Positions 23,801 to 36,573 of a DNA stretch of 64,000 bases are shown here, piece after piece. The notes under the pieces were generated by a model. It saw nothing but the letters and a program-made list of their open reading frames with translations. It did not search any database and had not been told where the DNA came from. The stretch lies in the NCBI RefSeq assembly GCF_037975245.1, contig NC_092574.1, forward strand, positions 23,807,713 to 23,871,712, read 5' to 3'. A program made the position numbers and the translations under genes. Source of the DNA: Apostichopus japonicus (lineage: Eukaryota; Echinodermata; Holothuroidea; Aspidochirotida; Stichopodidae). How positions within the stretch are numbered: position 1 is the stretch's first letter; the number at the start of each line of letters is the position of its first letter.

Positions 23801-26800
23801 CAAAAATTTATGGAGGGGCACCAATAGTTTAAAGAGGGGCACAATACTCATGTGCTGTTACTTGTGAAGTGGTTGTTCACATGAAGATGGGACAAATTTA
23901 AGGGATATGGATGGGTGATCACTAGTCTGAAAGAGGAAGGGGCATACCACTTTGAATCATTGCTGCAAGGTACATCACAATGACTGTAATGAAACAACAA
24001 AGATGCTGTTATTGCTATGTACAAGCTATAAATAAGCTGATGATGCAGGTGCTAGGAAAATAAAAATAATTAGCCCTTCATAATCTCAAAAAAATGCCTA
24101 CATTAACACAAACGTGTAACCTTCATCGTCATTTTAGGTAGTTACAACAAGGACTCTGTCGTGTTGCATCTAATTCTTATTAATTAGCAAATTCAAATCA
24201 GTTTGGCCTATACAGGCCTACTTGACAAACAACAAGAGCAGACTGTCATCCCGTTCCCAACAAAGTTTGTTGTCACCATTACTTCAGTTGAATTCTGCTT
24301 TCCTGTCCTAGCAATTGAATATAGCCTAGTCCTAGTTGCTAGTGTAGCTTTGATACTAAGTTACGAAGATAACTTCATAGTTATACTACCTAATACTAGT
24401 TAACTTGTGGCTAAGCTAGGGCAAGCCTTATGCTATACCCGGTCTGTGTCACTGCCAGTGAAATGCCAAAGGACAGACGCAGTCTTGCGGTGATCTAATA
24501 CTGATCGAAGAAAACTTTGGTTTCATCCTACGAGTTGTAAATTTGTTCAGTTAGAAGCCGCAGTGCAATTTCTTAGCACCTTGAGACAAACGTTGTTGAC
24601 TGTTCGGGATGCTCCCGTAGATAGGCCCTGTCAAGTGTTGTCACTTCCCAGCAGTACATATTTAGCGGCAACAAACCGTTTCGTGGAACCAAGTTCTTTA
24701 TAATAGTAACATGATACAGATTCCGTTTCCTTTAAATTCCACTCGCCATACATACAGTATAACCAGAGAAATGGCTCACAATTCTGTATTTATTTAATTT
24801 TTCACCATTTCAAGACTTTCTTACAATCTGGAAAATTACATGGGCACTTCATCGCCTAAAGTTGAGACTCTGCGTAAACTGGCAGTGTAGGTTGATGCTT
24901 TTGGGTGAACTGTTGGTTTTCAAATTTGCTGCAAGCAGCAAGCTGGAAGTAGCAGATCTATGTAATGAAGGTCTGTGGTACTACCATTGCAATGAGCATG
25001 AACTAGTTTGTTCGAGGCTAAACCATTGACTAGTAAAATAAAATCAGGTTGTTTTACACCATGAGTCTCCTTAACTGAGAACTTTACCTTTAAAATGGTA
25101 ACAGATTTACCTGAGAGGCCCGATTTCTATAACTCTAGTGAAAAATTATCACAAAATCACACACAGTTCTATAGATTTGTGAAAGACTAAGGACTGTGGT
25201 TTGGGAAAGATTACTTTGCACAAACTAGTACTGATTAATCATCAATTAATTTGTCTAGTAGGACTTAAACACACTAAAGTTAGTATGCAGGCTGTAAGTA
25301 CTGTGTACAGTAGCTAGCTTCAGTGATATTTAGTCTCAGTCATGTCATAGAGCTGTGTAAATTTTGGAGTGCGCATTAGCTAGAGTTAAAGTGCCCTCCA
25401 GGCTAAGAGTACCATGTACCACGTAGTTTCTGACGTACACTATTGTATGGTGCTTACACTTACTGAGACTACAGAGAACTAATCAAATTTTAAGCAGCCA
25501 CCTGAGACAAATTTTCTGATTAATGCTAGTACTACTGTACTGTACATGTACAGTATGCTACATCTCATATCATGCATCAAGTTATCAATCATATTGACAC
25601 CGTGTGGCACCTTTAGAAGTTATAATCTAATTGAAACAGGATCCATATGCATATTCCAAGATTCATATTGCTCATTCTCTTGGTTAAGGCTGCATGGTTT
25701 AAGTTAAAACCGGGCTGTTATTAATTTTAAAACCAGTTTTAAGACCGGTTAACCGAGCAGCTCTACTCTTGGTAGAAGTGCTTTGCAGCATTTTCATACA
25801 TGTTCAGTCAGATTATGAAAAAAGTGTCTCAACTGGATTGATTTTGTTTAAGGTAACTTAGTTTTCAGTAGTAATCATCTTGGAAAGGCCTTTCTGAAAA
25901 GAGGTGAAGGACTGAGATTTGTACAGTGTAGCACATCTGGTACATGATTGAGCTTTCAGCAGTATTCTGTACCTTATCAAATGGTCTATAGTTTTGTCAT
26001 TAGTAAGTATAGTATATACTGTAGATACTCTCAGAACTCTGTCAAAACCAACACAGGTCACCACAGTGTTCTTTTTGTCAATTTCATTTGTCTTTGAGAA
26101 GTTGAAACTGAATGGGATGGCATGTAGGCGGAAAAAATTATGAATTGGCAATAGTTTGATGGATTGATGGAAGTGGAACTCTGATTAACCTGTACATTAC
26201 TGATTTCACAATTATTGAAATATTTTCTGGTTATGAATTCAGCCATGTCTGCCTCTCTAGACCACCACTAACATACTGTACAACAAGCGATTGGACAGAC
26301 CTACATGTACATCTATACAACTAAAATTGTGAATCAACAAATAAAGTAACTTGCTGATGGGGTATTGGATAGTTACTGTACAATTAAAGTAATGGGTATG
26401 TCCCGTATAGGACATGCGATAATATGTCAGAGTGCTTGAATGTAAATGTGAAGGACTGGGCAGCCTCGGCTCCAAGTACGAGTCCAGCTACTGCTGAGTC
26501 CAAGCCAAGACTTCCGAGTCCAGTGAACCAGACCGGAGCCAGCCGGACTGGATTCAGTGACTTGAATCTAGACGAGCCCTCCGACATTGCTCAATGGTGT
26601 CCATATATATTCAGAGTTAAATGAGAGAATTACACAAACAACTATCAGGCTGATGTCCTTCTCAATCCAAATGTCATAACTGTCTTTTTTGTTTTTAATC
26701 TTTTCATGTATTGATTGTATTCACTAATATCCAACTCGGACTTTAAATTGAGATCTTGACTTCCATTTTCCAGATGGGCCTTACGGTATATTTGGAGGTC

Positions 26801-28806
26801 ACGATGCATCTCGAGCACTGGCTACGTTTTCTCTCGACAAAGACTCTCTTCCTGAGGAATTTGATGACCTTACTAACCTTAACCCTGAACAAATGGAAAG
26901 TGTCAGGGAATGGCAGATGCAGTTTAGAGGTTAGTACGTTTCACTATAAACAACCATAGTCTCTCAATAACCAGAGAATTTTAAACAATGTTGGACAAGC
27001 AGTGCCGAGCACAGTACCTCGATGAGAACATCCACAAAGTAATTTACATTTGTGGTTCTGTGTGTATTGTATCTCCACGGTTCAAATGCCTGAGTACCAC
27101 GTACAGTATGTGATGGGTTTGTTACATTAATGTGCACACTGTAGTGTGAACATCACCACCTCTTGATAATCTCTTTTGATTGTCCAGATTTAAGTAAGGC
27201 CTATACTGTATACAGTACAGTAGCATTCACAGTGCTCAAGTAAAGCAGATAACGGTGGTACCCATGCTTGCCTCTGCCAACAAGCGGTCTTCACCAGTTT
27301 TAGCAAGAGGTAATATTCATGCAGCATTGGTACAAAGCATCACACTAATGACTTCAGGGAAATATGATTGTACAAAGTGTGGGAAGTGGAGTAGTCCTTT
27401 AAGTTTAGTTTATTGAACCTGCAGAAATAGCACTCTTACTACACAGTAAAAACAATTTGCATTAGGAGTGCCTTGGTAATATATGGAAGTGCTATAACAG
27501 CTGTGGCCTTCAGCCTTGGGAATATAAACTGTCATATTAAATATTGGTAATTGCTCTAACATAAGGAGCAGTTGTGAAGTACTGATGTTTATATGTTGTA
27601 CATGTATGCTCTCCTCAGCCTCAGGTATGTTAGGTAATGTGTGTGTCTGTTGTGATGTTTAGATATCATTTGCATTCATTCTGTGCTACCAGTGCTATGG
27701 TAGAAAACTTGTTTCATGCTGTTTCAAGTTTCATGGTTTAAGCTATTCGATTTTAATGTCCATGCTGACAGACTGATATGCCAAGTTATACTCTTATAAC
27801 AAGTTATAATGAATAAGATTTTCCAAATCACATTCCAAGGCTGACAGGCTGACAGCTGTAGCCAATGACGCACAGTTAGCGGAATACACACACATCGTTG
27901 ATCTACCTAGCAACTTGGGGTTACATGCGATTATTAGAAATGGATGTCTCAAGGGGCTGTCCATCTTGGTGTGCAACGAATAACTCTGTCAGAGGCTTAG
28001 ATCATAATAAAAAAAGAATTCATATCAGGTCAATCGAATAAAGGGTCAGCTGATTCTTAACCTAGTGTAGGCTAACTACTGTACACAATGAAATGCATAC
28101 AGCCAGTTCCACGAAGTAAAGGCTAGTGACATAATAATATTTATAAGCAGTTATTTTTATGAAGCTTATGCGACCACAAATGTGGGTGAAACCCGCAAGG
28201 GCTTATGGATTACAACTTACACGTTGGGTGGCTTCCAGTTAAACATGTTAAATCAAAATTGGAATCTTTTTAATTTAGAAAGTCATTTCAGATATGAAAA
28301 CCCTAGATTGCTCTTGGATGAAAAACCCACCTTACTATGACCCGGCCAGGAATCAAACCTCCTGATTGCTACGCCTCATTGCTTCAAATGCCACCGCCTT
28401 GATCCACTCGGCCACAGCATACTGTAAACTATTGCTAATACTGGTTATATGAGTTTATGCACGTCTACGTACACACACACACATACACACGCACATAGAT
28501 ACACACATACATACATGCATACATACGTGCATGCAGCCTTACATACGTACGTACGTACATACATACATACACACATACATATATGCACATACATACATAC
28601 TTACATACACACATACAAACTATATATCTCATTCTTGACTCGTCATTTTCGTTCTTCCTCCCTTTATATTTTATTTACAAATTTATCTATCGTTTCATTT
28701 TACAGAAAAGTACGACTACATCGGGAAACTGCTGAAGCCAGGGGAAGCCCCCACTGACTATTCAGATGAAGAATCGAATGCTGAAGGAGATAAGAAAGAC
28801 ACCTAG
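20610..28806 (+). CDS. PGRMC: Membrane-associated progesterone receptor component (PGRMC1/2 type)
   Basis: Three exons (20610-20880, 26774-26929, 28706-28806) join to a 175-aa protein; all introns are GT..AG and the phases agree. The start is in the context ACAAAATGG and the N-terminus fits the family. Residues 1-13 are luminal, about 14-32 form a single membrane helix ([20 protein letters not shown]), then a proline-rich linker, then a cytochrome-b5-like heme domain (about 53-153) with [39 protein letters not shown] and [15 protein letters not shown]94 corresponds to the heme-iron tyrosine of vertebrate PGRMC1 (Y113) and Y88 to Y107. The acidic tail TDYSDEE keeps a CK2-like site. Family members are ER/membrane heme proteins that bind P450s and affect sterol metabolism. 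It is slightly shorter than human PGRMC1 (195 aa). Whether it predates the PGRMC1/PGRMC2 split cannot be judged here. Confidence 0.95.
20881..26773 (+). other. PGRMC intron 1 (5.9 kb)
   Basis: Begins GTAAGC and ends TTTTCCAG. Notable contents are a half CAGGGAG hairpin at 20900-20906, a CAGTGGCGTCATCAG hAT-like start at about 21824 without a visible partner end, a minisatellite at 23772-23841, and a perfect TACTGTACA/TGTACAGTA palindrome near 25538-25556. No embedded gene seen. Confidence 0.75.
23772..23841. repeat. Short minisatellite, GGAGGGGCACCAA units
   Basis: Three to four units of about 24 bp, each GGAGGGGCACCAA followed by an AT-rich part, inside PGRMC intron 1. Confidence 0.8.
26774..26929 (+). 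CDS. PGRMC: PGRMC exon 2
   Basis: Codes for residues 91-142: core of the heme pocket ([20 protein letters not shown]) and the helix through [15 protein letters not shown]. Acceptor TTTTCCAG, donor AGAG|GTTAGT. Confidence 0.95.
28165..28434 (-). mobile_element. tRNA-derived SINE (Ser/Leu-like head)
   Basis: On the minus strand the head reads GCTGTGGCCGAGTGGATCAA (A box TGGCCGAGTGG, as in class II tRNAs), a variable region, then GGTTTGATTCC (B box). The body continues with GTGGGTTTTTCATCC and ends in ACCCACATTTGTGGTCGC. It differs from the SINE at 4040-4410. The left end is imprecise. Confidence 0.75.
28466..28620. repeat. (ACAT)n / (ACGT)n microsatellite
   Basis: Imperfect ACAC, ACAT and ACGT repeats across about 150 bp. 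The open frame through it ([14 protein letters not shown]) is an artefact. Confidence 0.95.
28706..28806 (+). CDS. PGRMC: PGRMC exon 3
   Basis: Codes for residues 143-175 ([14 protein letters not shown], then the acidic tail ending in KKDT) and the TAG stop at 28804-28806. Confidence 0.95.
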
Positions 28807-28950
28807 TAATTTAGCTGGCAAGCTGGTTAATGATTCAGACAGTTAAATAGTACCGTAGTATAACATGCTACAGCTTAGCATGCTTCTTACTATATAAAGA
28901 GAATCGCATGATCAGATGATGATGATTATGACTTTGAAGGTACTACTGCT

Positions 28951-28956
28951 AATAAA
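28951..28956 (+). terminator. Proximal poly(A) signal of PGRMC
   Basis: AATAAA 145 nt after the stop codon. Another AATAAA at 29674-29679 would give a 0.9-kb 3' UTR. Which is used is not decidable from sequence. Confidence 0.4.
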
Positions 28957-29673
28957 GAGGGAGTAGTGATGCACAGTAAAACTGTGATTCAGTTCTAAAT
29001 TAGACATTAAATCTTTCATTCTAAACAGGGAGGGTTTTTTTTCCTGGTTTTTATTTTTTCTTTCTTCTTTCATACTGAGCGCTTCTGGCATACAGCCGTA
29101 CTAATCAGTAACACCAAACACTGCACCTTGTATCAGATATCATTATCATTCACAATGTAAAAACAATTATGGCACCAATGTTTGCAAGCAAAGCAAAATC
29201 TCCGTTCCATCTCAGACTTCTTTTGCAAAGGTTTACGAACTTTGAAAAGAGCGACGGGAAGTAGGTGGACACTGCATATTGTCTCCCTTAACTGCCTACT
29301 ATTGTGGCATTGAACACAGTTTCTGTGGACTAGCGCCAGGGCAAACTACATGTGCTGTGTCGTTTAATCAGGGTCATTGTACAAACAGTAATCGGTAAAA
29401 AGCAAATGACTGGTGGTCTGTCTGTGGTAAACATGGAGAGAAGCAACCACAATGCTAGTATAGAATGTAAGATGACAACAGTAATGAAAAGAATGAATAA
29501 ATTAATGATAAGCTACAGTTTACTGAGGTGCCTGTTAAAAATTGATGCACTTAGATCTCTCACTTAGAGAACTTACATGCATTTGCTAATTTTGCTACAC
29601 TTTTTGTATGACGTAATTGTCGTTATATGACCACACAAGGTCCATACTTGGTTTCTGTATAAACTCCCTTGAC

Positions 29674-29679
29674 AATAAA
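29674..29679 (+). terminator. Distal candidate poly(A) signal of PGRMC
   Basis: AATAAATGC in an AT-rich region about 0.87 kb after the PGRMC stop. Confidence 0.35.
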
Positions 29680-29799
29680 TGCTAAGAAAAAATGTGATAA
29701 AGTGTTGTACTTATAGGTACATTCTTATGATAATTAACCTACCCTTTGTCATCAGAAGAACCATCATTACTTTGTAGTATTTATAACCTTCTTAAACTA

Positions 29800-32700
29800 C
29801 ATTAAGATCTAAAGTTTGTTCCCCTTCCCCTTCCCCCCTCCATCACCCCACAGATACCAACAGTGAATGTATTCTATCTTAACATACACTAGACCTTTTT
29901 GAAACCATGTGCAGTAAATTCCTTTTCTTCACTGATCACTTTTGGATTGCCAATGAGACAAGTTGGGAGTCACTCGTCCAGTTTCTAGAGATATGATGGA
30001 GGGGGGGGGGGACCAAATTTGCATATTTCCTCAAATTAGTGAGGAATGCGCATGAACCTCTATGTAGGTGGATAACCAATTTTACGAAAGAGGGGTGTGG
30101 CTTTGGATCATTGAATGCAACTCCCAGATAAGGTGGGCTTGGGGTGTTTCCCCTCCCCCAGAAAAATTCAAAGTTGAGAGTTCAAATGGTGCCTTCTGAA
30201 GCATAGATTAGGTCTAATGGCGAGGTTGTGATATTACTAATTTTTGAATTTAGAAAAAGTTCCTTGATTGAATATTCCCCTGCATGAACCTTTGCCCTAA
30301 CTAATCATGGGGGGGGGGGGGGTCGGGGACATTTCCACTAAGTATTCCCACCCCCCCTTCCACCCCTACCTGGAAAGTTACAATTCTGTAGTGTGTACTC
30401 TGGAGATATAGATACCTTTAGCAATCTTTTCATTTTTTGTTTTGTTTTGTAATTAAGGATTTTGAGATGTTTACTCTTAATTTAATGAAAGTAAACTTTC
30501 AGTGTATTGTTATTGTATTAAATTACTATATTAGTAATACAAGTATGGTGCCCATTACCTAGATTTGGAATTAAGTTAAAAGAATACAGACAATTTGTAA
30601 GCCCTTGTTCAAAATAAAATCGACCTAACTGCTTTTTGTAGCTGGTTTAAACTGACCATGACCATATTTTGTTTATCACTTTTGCTTTCCCAGACCATCT
30701 TTATGTATTTTTTGTTTTTATAATTATTGGTTTCAAACTGTGAGACATTTCGGGAGAATTTTGATGAATTTTTCAGAATTTTTCAAAAATCAATTTTGAG
30801 TCATTGTATGATTGTAAGATCATAATTCCTCAATTTTGATATGATATACAAATCATCAAAAACAACTATTGACGAGTTAAGTTGTATCTATTACCCCCTT
30901 TTTCTTTAATTTTTGAAATTTCTCTTGTAATTATTGAACGTTCATCGTTCATCAAAGTGACTGGACCACCTACAGTAGTTCACTTTGCAGTCCATTTAAG
31001 TTTGTCCTCAGAGCAGCACAAAAAAAAGAAGTCTACCCCAAATCAATGTTTACACAGTATCTAAAACAAATTTCGAGGAAAAGGATGCTGGCATTTATTT
31101 CGGGTTTCTTAGCGAACATATAATGCGAAACGAATATGTATGACAGATGTAGAAAAATATATAAAAGAATGGATTAATATGTTTGGGTGGAGTGGGAACA
31201 GGGAAGGTGTTTTCGTTCAACTGTCAAGTATCAGTACAAGCATTTGCGTACAGTTGAGGTTGCAATTACAGAATTATTAATGGGTGTAACGCGTATGGGC
31301 GGCGGATCGTAGCCCCCTCGCCCCCCCCCCCCCCAAGCCCACTCTTGTGGCAGAAAACGAACTTTCATGATTGAAAAGTGACCGTTTTCGGTTAACTTAA
31401 GAAAAGTACCCTTTGCATCCAATGATTTTGATAACAATAAAATGGGGTTTGTGTTCTTTTGTTGAGAAATATTCAAAAAGGGGGAGACTTAACCTATAAT
31501 TTATTCGTGAAAGTTGGTTACAATAGCTGACCAGAGGTTACAAGAAAACGACAGCTCGTGCACTTAATTTTAATTATGCACCCTTCATTTGTTAGGATTC
31601 ATTAGTTTTGGTTCCTAGTTGGAAACAAAGGAATTTATACAGTCAGGTTGGCGTATGTGTGTGTGTGTGTGCATCTGTGACACTGATAACTCAACTACTT
31701 AGTGATGGATATAATTTTGTCATACTTGCAATGTGGATGTATTTTAGTGAGAAAGTGTGCCCTGTCGTTTTTGGCGCTGACTTTATGAATATTAATGAGC
31801 TTATGGGGTCAAACGTATAGAAATGACATTGCAATAACTCTGTGTGACCTTGAGTCGTATTGAAGCAAACTTGGAATACAGTTGTTGGTTAGTAGCTGGT
31901 ACATGTGGGAATAAAAATTATGATATACGGTAGGGTGATGACATACAACACAAAGCAAGTCCACTAAGCAAGGAGCCACAGTGACCGTTGGGCTCAATTT
32001 TTTTCATTATTTGTGAGGTAAGTTTATAGTTTCCCCCACACACAGCCCACTATATCCCTCGATGGCTTCCGTGTGAACCATTTCCCCCGACTGACGATGG
32101 GAGTGGGGACACCGCCCTTTACGCACGCCATGTGTATTTATTGAAAAGTGCCCCGGCGTGCTAAAAGCGATACCTCTATTTTGTACATTTTATTTTCGTT
32201 GATTTTGTAAAGTTAATTTATCGCGTTCAGTATCTTTGTATTTCTAACTATGACCAAAATAGTTTGATATTTCCGTACTTCCTTGAAACCGTCGCTATTC
32301 TTCCTATACTTTTAGCTATATATACAGCGAAAAGTCTGCCGTTTAATGTGTGCATTCCTACCTGCAATTCTATCTACGTTGCGGTGTGTAATTCTATACG
32401 TATACCCTTGAATCTCAGTGCAGGTACCTCCATGGTTTTAGGTTTTCACAAATGTGAATTCGTCCTAAAACAAAATGTTCAATTGTGTAATGTACTATAG
32501 CATGTATCTGCATTTTAGCCAGCATATATGCTACTTCAACGATATCCTATTAACATAGCAATTAAACTACATGATTTTCGTATATAAATAGGTCAAGCAG
32601 TGGTTAATTGTAATAATACAGATTTAAACAAACTATATTCGGCCAGTCAATTTCTATGGTTGATTTATACTTTTATTTGGAACTTTAAAACACTTATACT

Positions 32701-33180
32701 CAAGTGCATGATATATTGTGTTATGTATATGTTATGTTATGTATATGTATATGTTATGTATATGTTTTAGTCAAGTTGATATATAGGTTTCGTAAATTGT
32801 CTAACTGTGTGTGGTGGGGGAGGGGGGAGGTCCTTTAAGACTGCCTCGTGAGGTCAGCGATGTTGACTACCCTACTTAGTATACTATAGGTCTCTGAAGT
32901 TAGTAAATAAGTTATGTTTTCTTAGGTCAAATTGAAGATCAGCTGTCAGTGATGATCACGTGAGCGTGATATTAAAATAAAAGTCGTCCACTTTTGTCAC
33001 ACTGTATAGTTATATATACTGTATCTTTGTGTTATACGTTTAGTGTTATTTTTGTTAAGTCTGTGAACACTCAAGAAATTTATTAAATCCAGTTTAATAA
33101 AAGTACATATTTATAAATAGGATATGAATACAGTTTAGAGTGATACAGATTAAAATAGCCGTGCAATATATGTACAAATA
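29800..33180. other. Gene-free stretch between PGRMC and LINE relics
   Basis: No gene supported. Contains poly(G) or poly(C) runs at 30001-30011, 30309-30322 and 31321-31334, a TG repeat at about 31652-31670, and a GTTATGTATAT-rich simple repeat at about 32718-32767. Confidence 0.5.
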
Positions 33181-33185
33181 ATAAA

Positions 33186-35350
33186 TCAAAAGTTAATAAA
33201 AGAATGAAAGCAGGTTTGTGGAACAACACCCTGAATAAATATGGCAGCCATATAAAGGAAAGAATTTTTAAAATGTACAGTTCGAAATTTTGTCCTATTT
33301 CTCAAATTATAACTAGTCTGTTGAAGAAGTGATTTCAGATCGTTATGGAGTGGGTGTTTCTCGTCTCTATGAATTTTATGAGAAAGCCTTTCAAAATCTC
33401 TCATGGCTGCATCGTTAACTTGTGTTAAAAATCTAGGCTAAAATTTTGTCACAGTTAATGCAAGGACGCTATATTCTTTTCTGATCCTTTATACAAGTAA
33501 AAATGGTACCAGGCCGGAACAATATGAGGTAAAATATAGGTATTAGAAACTTCCATTCTTACGTCTAACTTAAAATATGGCACAATAAAAGATAAAGTAG
33601 AAATGATATAATAAACCCTTTTTAAAATTCTTGAAACATGACACGTAAAATTAAGCTTATTGTCTATACACCCCCCCCCCCCCCAATACATCGTGTGTTC
33701 AGTACGGTCAACTCACGGACTCCTCGCTTTGGTGGTGAGTATGCCTTCATATTTCATATTGGAATTTTAGATTTCTTGAGGTTCAGAAGTAAGTTCTTTT
33801 TATCACAGACAGTAACAACATGAGATACCACAGATTCATAATTAATTTGATCCACATTATGTGAGGATTTAGATAGTTTAACAGAGATTGCTGTGTCGTC
33901 TACATATTTGATGACAGAACAATTACATTGCGATCTTATTTCGTCAGTGTAAACTGTAAATAACAGTGCTGATAATGGACCTCCCTGGAGCACTCCAACG
34001 CTAATTTCAGATTTGTAATATGAACCCTCTTTCAATTTAATTTGTCTTGACCACCCTTTCATGAAATCAGCCGGCCAGTGCATAATCCAGGGATCTTCAA
34101 CAAAGGTATTTAAATCATGAAGTAACTGATAAGGTATAGTACGGTATTAAAAGCACTGGAAAATCATCAAGAAAGAGAACTTTAGATGTGCTTGTGTGTT
34201 CATGATTCAGAGTGGGAACAATATTATGGACTAATGTGAGGACGGCATCCGTACAAGAAACCCCCTTCCAGTGGCGTAGGAAGGTACTTTTGAGTGGGGG
34301 GGGGGGCTGAAGACTGATGGCCGGCCTGGGGGAGGGGCCTAAGGGGAGGGGTGTGCCCCTCCCCTTTGGATTTTTTTTTTTTGCATTTCCAGGTGGCCTC
34401 TGATGCAATTTGGTGCAATATAGCACACTTCAACCCACCCACTCCATTTTGTATATCATTTTGCATTTTGCAATTTGGTGCTCCAAATGAGATTTTTTTC
34501 TCATTTGGAAATGAAAAAGGGGTTTTCTGACTTGCGAAGCGGGGGGGGGGGGGGCGGAATGATACTTCCGCCCCTCCATATTTTTCACTGCAGCCCCCCG
34601 GTTCCTACGCCCTTGTCGGCCCCTTCCTATAAGCACCCTGACCATCGGTCTACATGTGTATCAATGGCATTTGTTAAATATGGTTATAAAATCTTCTGGC
34701 AAGATCTATGGGTCTGAAGTCATTAACCGAGGAAGGTGTTTTAACCTTAGGTATTGGGGATGTTACGGTATTCTTACAGAAGCTGGGTATATGTGACATT
34801 GGTGTAAACGTTCATTTAAAAATATGTGTAAAAGTACCAGCTTGTTCACCAGAGCAAAACTGAAAAAAAACACCAAGGAATTTGGTCACAGTCCGATGAA
34901 ACACCATTTCCGACTATCTTAAGTTGTCTTTCAACTTCGTCCACTGAACCCAAGGAGGTTCGGCCTACTGATCAGTTAAGTATATGATCACATCTTTCAT
35001 AACTGCTGAATTGAATCCTCCAATATGATCACTTAGTTGCCCACCGAGTTCTTTAGATATAAAACTGTTTCTTTTCAGGTTCTCGACCTGTCTTGAATAA
35101 GTCCCATGATAGGCTGTTATAGTTCGAACTAATTGCGCTGGAGCCTAGCTCACTTCAGTGTTTGTGAACAAGTTTGTTGATTTCCCTCTGTATCCGATTT
35201 CTCTTAGCTTTGTCCCTTGAATCAATTCCCATTAATCTGCTCCTTCACTAAAGCTTCATCCTGTTATCTGTTGAAAGTCGGTCGCTTCATCATATCAGAT
35301 ACAAATGTTACTTTCTTCGGTACAAAGAAATTGCTGACGAATTTAATGTA
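33186..35350 (-). mobile_element. Degenerate LINE (RT domain and C-terminus)
   Basis: In minus-strand order: AKRNRIQREINKL (about 35200); KNTVTSPIPK, then KTPSSVNDFRPI (about 34760); SCTDAVLTLVHNI, then SKVLFLDDF (about 34190-34260); GVLQGGPLSALLFTVYTDEI, then VIKYVDDTAISV (33880-34000); CIDNKLNFTCHVSRILKRVY (33580-33670); and HPLHNDL, then TSYNLRNRTKF (33290-33350). This is the normal order of a non-LTR RT. The YVDD catalytic motif is intact, but frames are broken, with a poly(C) run at 33671-33684 and an inserted DNA element at 34269-34618. Confidence 0.9.
34269..34618. mobile_element. hAT-like MITE inserted in the LINE
   Basis: Starts CAGTGGCGTAGGAAG; the right side reads GGTTCCTACGCCCTTG, its imperfect inverted repeat. 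The octamers CCCCCTTC (34261-34268) and GCCCCTTC (34619-34626) match at 7 of 8 positions, consistent with an 8-bp hAT duplication. LINE coding sequence resumes on both sides. Contains a GGGGAGGGGTGTGCCCC block like the element at 18205-19247, and two poly(G) runs (34296-34306, 34541-34554). Confidence 0.7.
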
Positions 35351-36573
35351 TTCATAGGTTACTTCGGTCAGTTCATGAAGGCTCTTCGAGCCATTTCTTG
35401 AACATATCCTAGTCATTATCCCTGTAACACTGTTACTCATGATATATACCTTGATGCCTAAGCGCTCTGCGTTATACGTACTGTATGGAACGTGCTGAGA
35501 AAGTTTAATGCCTGTAATTTCATGAGAATAAAGTTCTGTACAAAGTAAAGAGAAGTCAGTTGACAGAGTTGTCTCTAGCCAGTTAATTAACCGCTAATTA
35601 AGATCACATACCTCGCCAACACGTGGCAATAATATTGTCGGCAACTTTGATCACTGATGACCGTTTTGTATATAGTCTTGGCATATTAACGACAGTACCG
35701 GTGACCGGAACCTTTGTTTGAAAGTAAAACAAAGCTTGAACTTTGCAATATGACCCGACTGCTAATGTTTATTAATGTTGACATGTCCCTACAGGGGAGT
35801 GAGTCCTTGGGTAGTCGTCCTGACTCTTCTACGACTCAGGAGAGAGAGAGAGAGACTGTGGATGCAACGCCTTCGCACCATTCAACCTTATGGGTTCAAC
35901 ATTCAGGAAGGACATGACTAACCTCTCTTCTGCTCACACCGCCACCCCCCCCCCCCCATTGTTCCCTCTCTGTTAACCCCTCTTCCACCTCTTTTCTCCA
36001 CACTTTCCTGTCTTTGTCCTTCTACAGTTTATCTCCTACGTACCTCTCCTCAAGTTCCCCCTGTTGGTTCCTTTACATCAATCTCTTTTGTTTTCACCCT
36101 GCTCATTATTCCTATCTGTATTCTTTGTATTTTGTCCCTTAGTGTCGTTTCTTGTCATTCAGCCCCTGTAGAAAATCCTGCTAGGATCGAAACGTCAGAC
36201 CCACTTACTTTTACATGTTTATTGATTTGTTTTGATTTGAAAAAAACTTTATTTCAACCATCGTCGCTTAACAAAATAAGTATGAATAGTTATACAAAAA
36301 TGTGGGATAAAGTGTATACCTTTATGCAGCTTGAAAATAAAGAAATGATGAATGTAAATGATAAAATAGGTTGAGGGGATACCAAAGAAGCTATAACTAG
36401 CTTATGCAGATGGTCTATGAACAAAAGACAGATACAGGGAAAACAGACAAAAGGAAACATCAACAATAGACAATTACACTTAATTATGCAGATGCAAAAA
36501 GTATAACACAAAGGCAAATATGAAATTGATAACAGATTAGTCGTCGGTTGAATACTTTGAAATTAGATAACGT
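35351..36573 (+). mobile_element. Possible Penelope-like element tail with hammerhead-like core
   Basis: CCTGTAGAAAATCCTG, then CTAGGATCGAAACGTCAGAC (36165-36200), resembles the degenerate CTGANGA / stem II / GAAAC / GTC module found at the ends of Penelope-like elements. ATCCT (36175-36179) pairs with AGGAT (36183-36187) as a 5-bp stem II, followed by CGAAACGTC. The first core strand is CTGTAGA instead of CTGANGA, so ribozyme activity is unlikely. A pyrimidine-rich stretch precedes it. No Penelope RT was found in the window. The rest of this interval shows nothing recognisable. Confidence 0.3.

Larger units (their letters stand above)
26930..28705 (+). other. PGRMC intron 2
   Basis: 1.8 kb. 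Contains a tRNA-derived SINE (28165-28434) and an ACAT-rich microsatellite (28466-28620) directly before the acceptor TTTTACAG. Confidence 0.8.

Noticed and set aside
28449-28757. 102-aa frame across the ACAT repeat into PGRMC exon 3
   Set aside because: His/Thr/Tyr-rich from the microsatellite, and in the wrong frame relative to the PGRMC exon.
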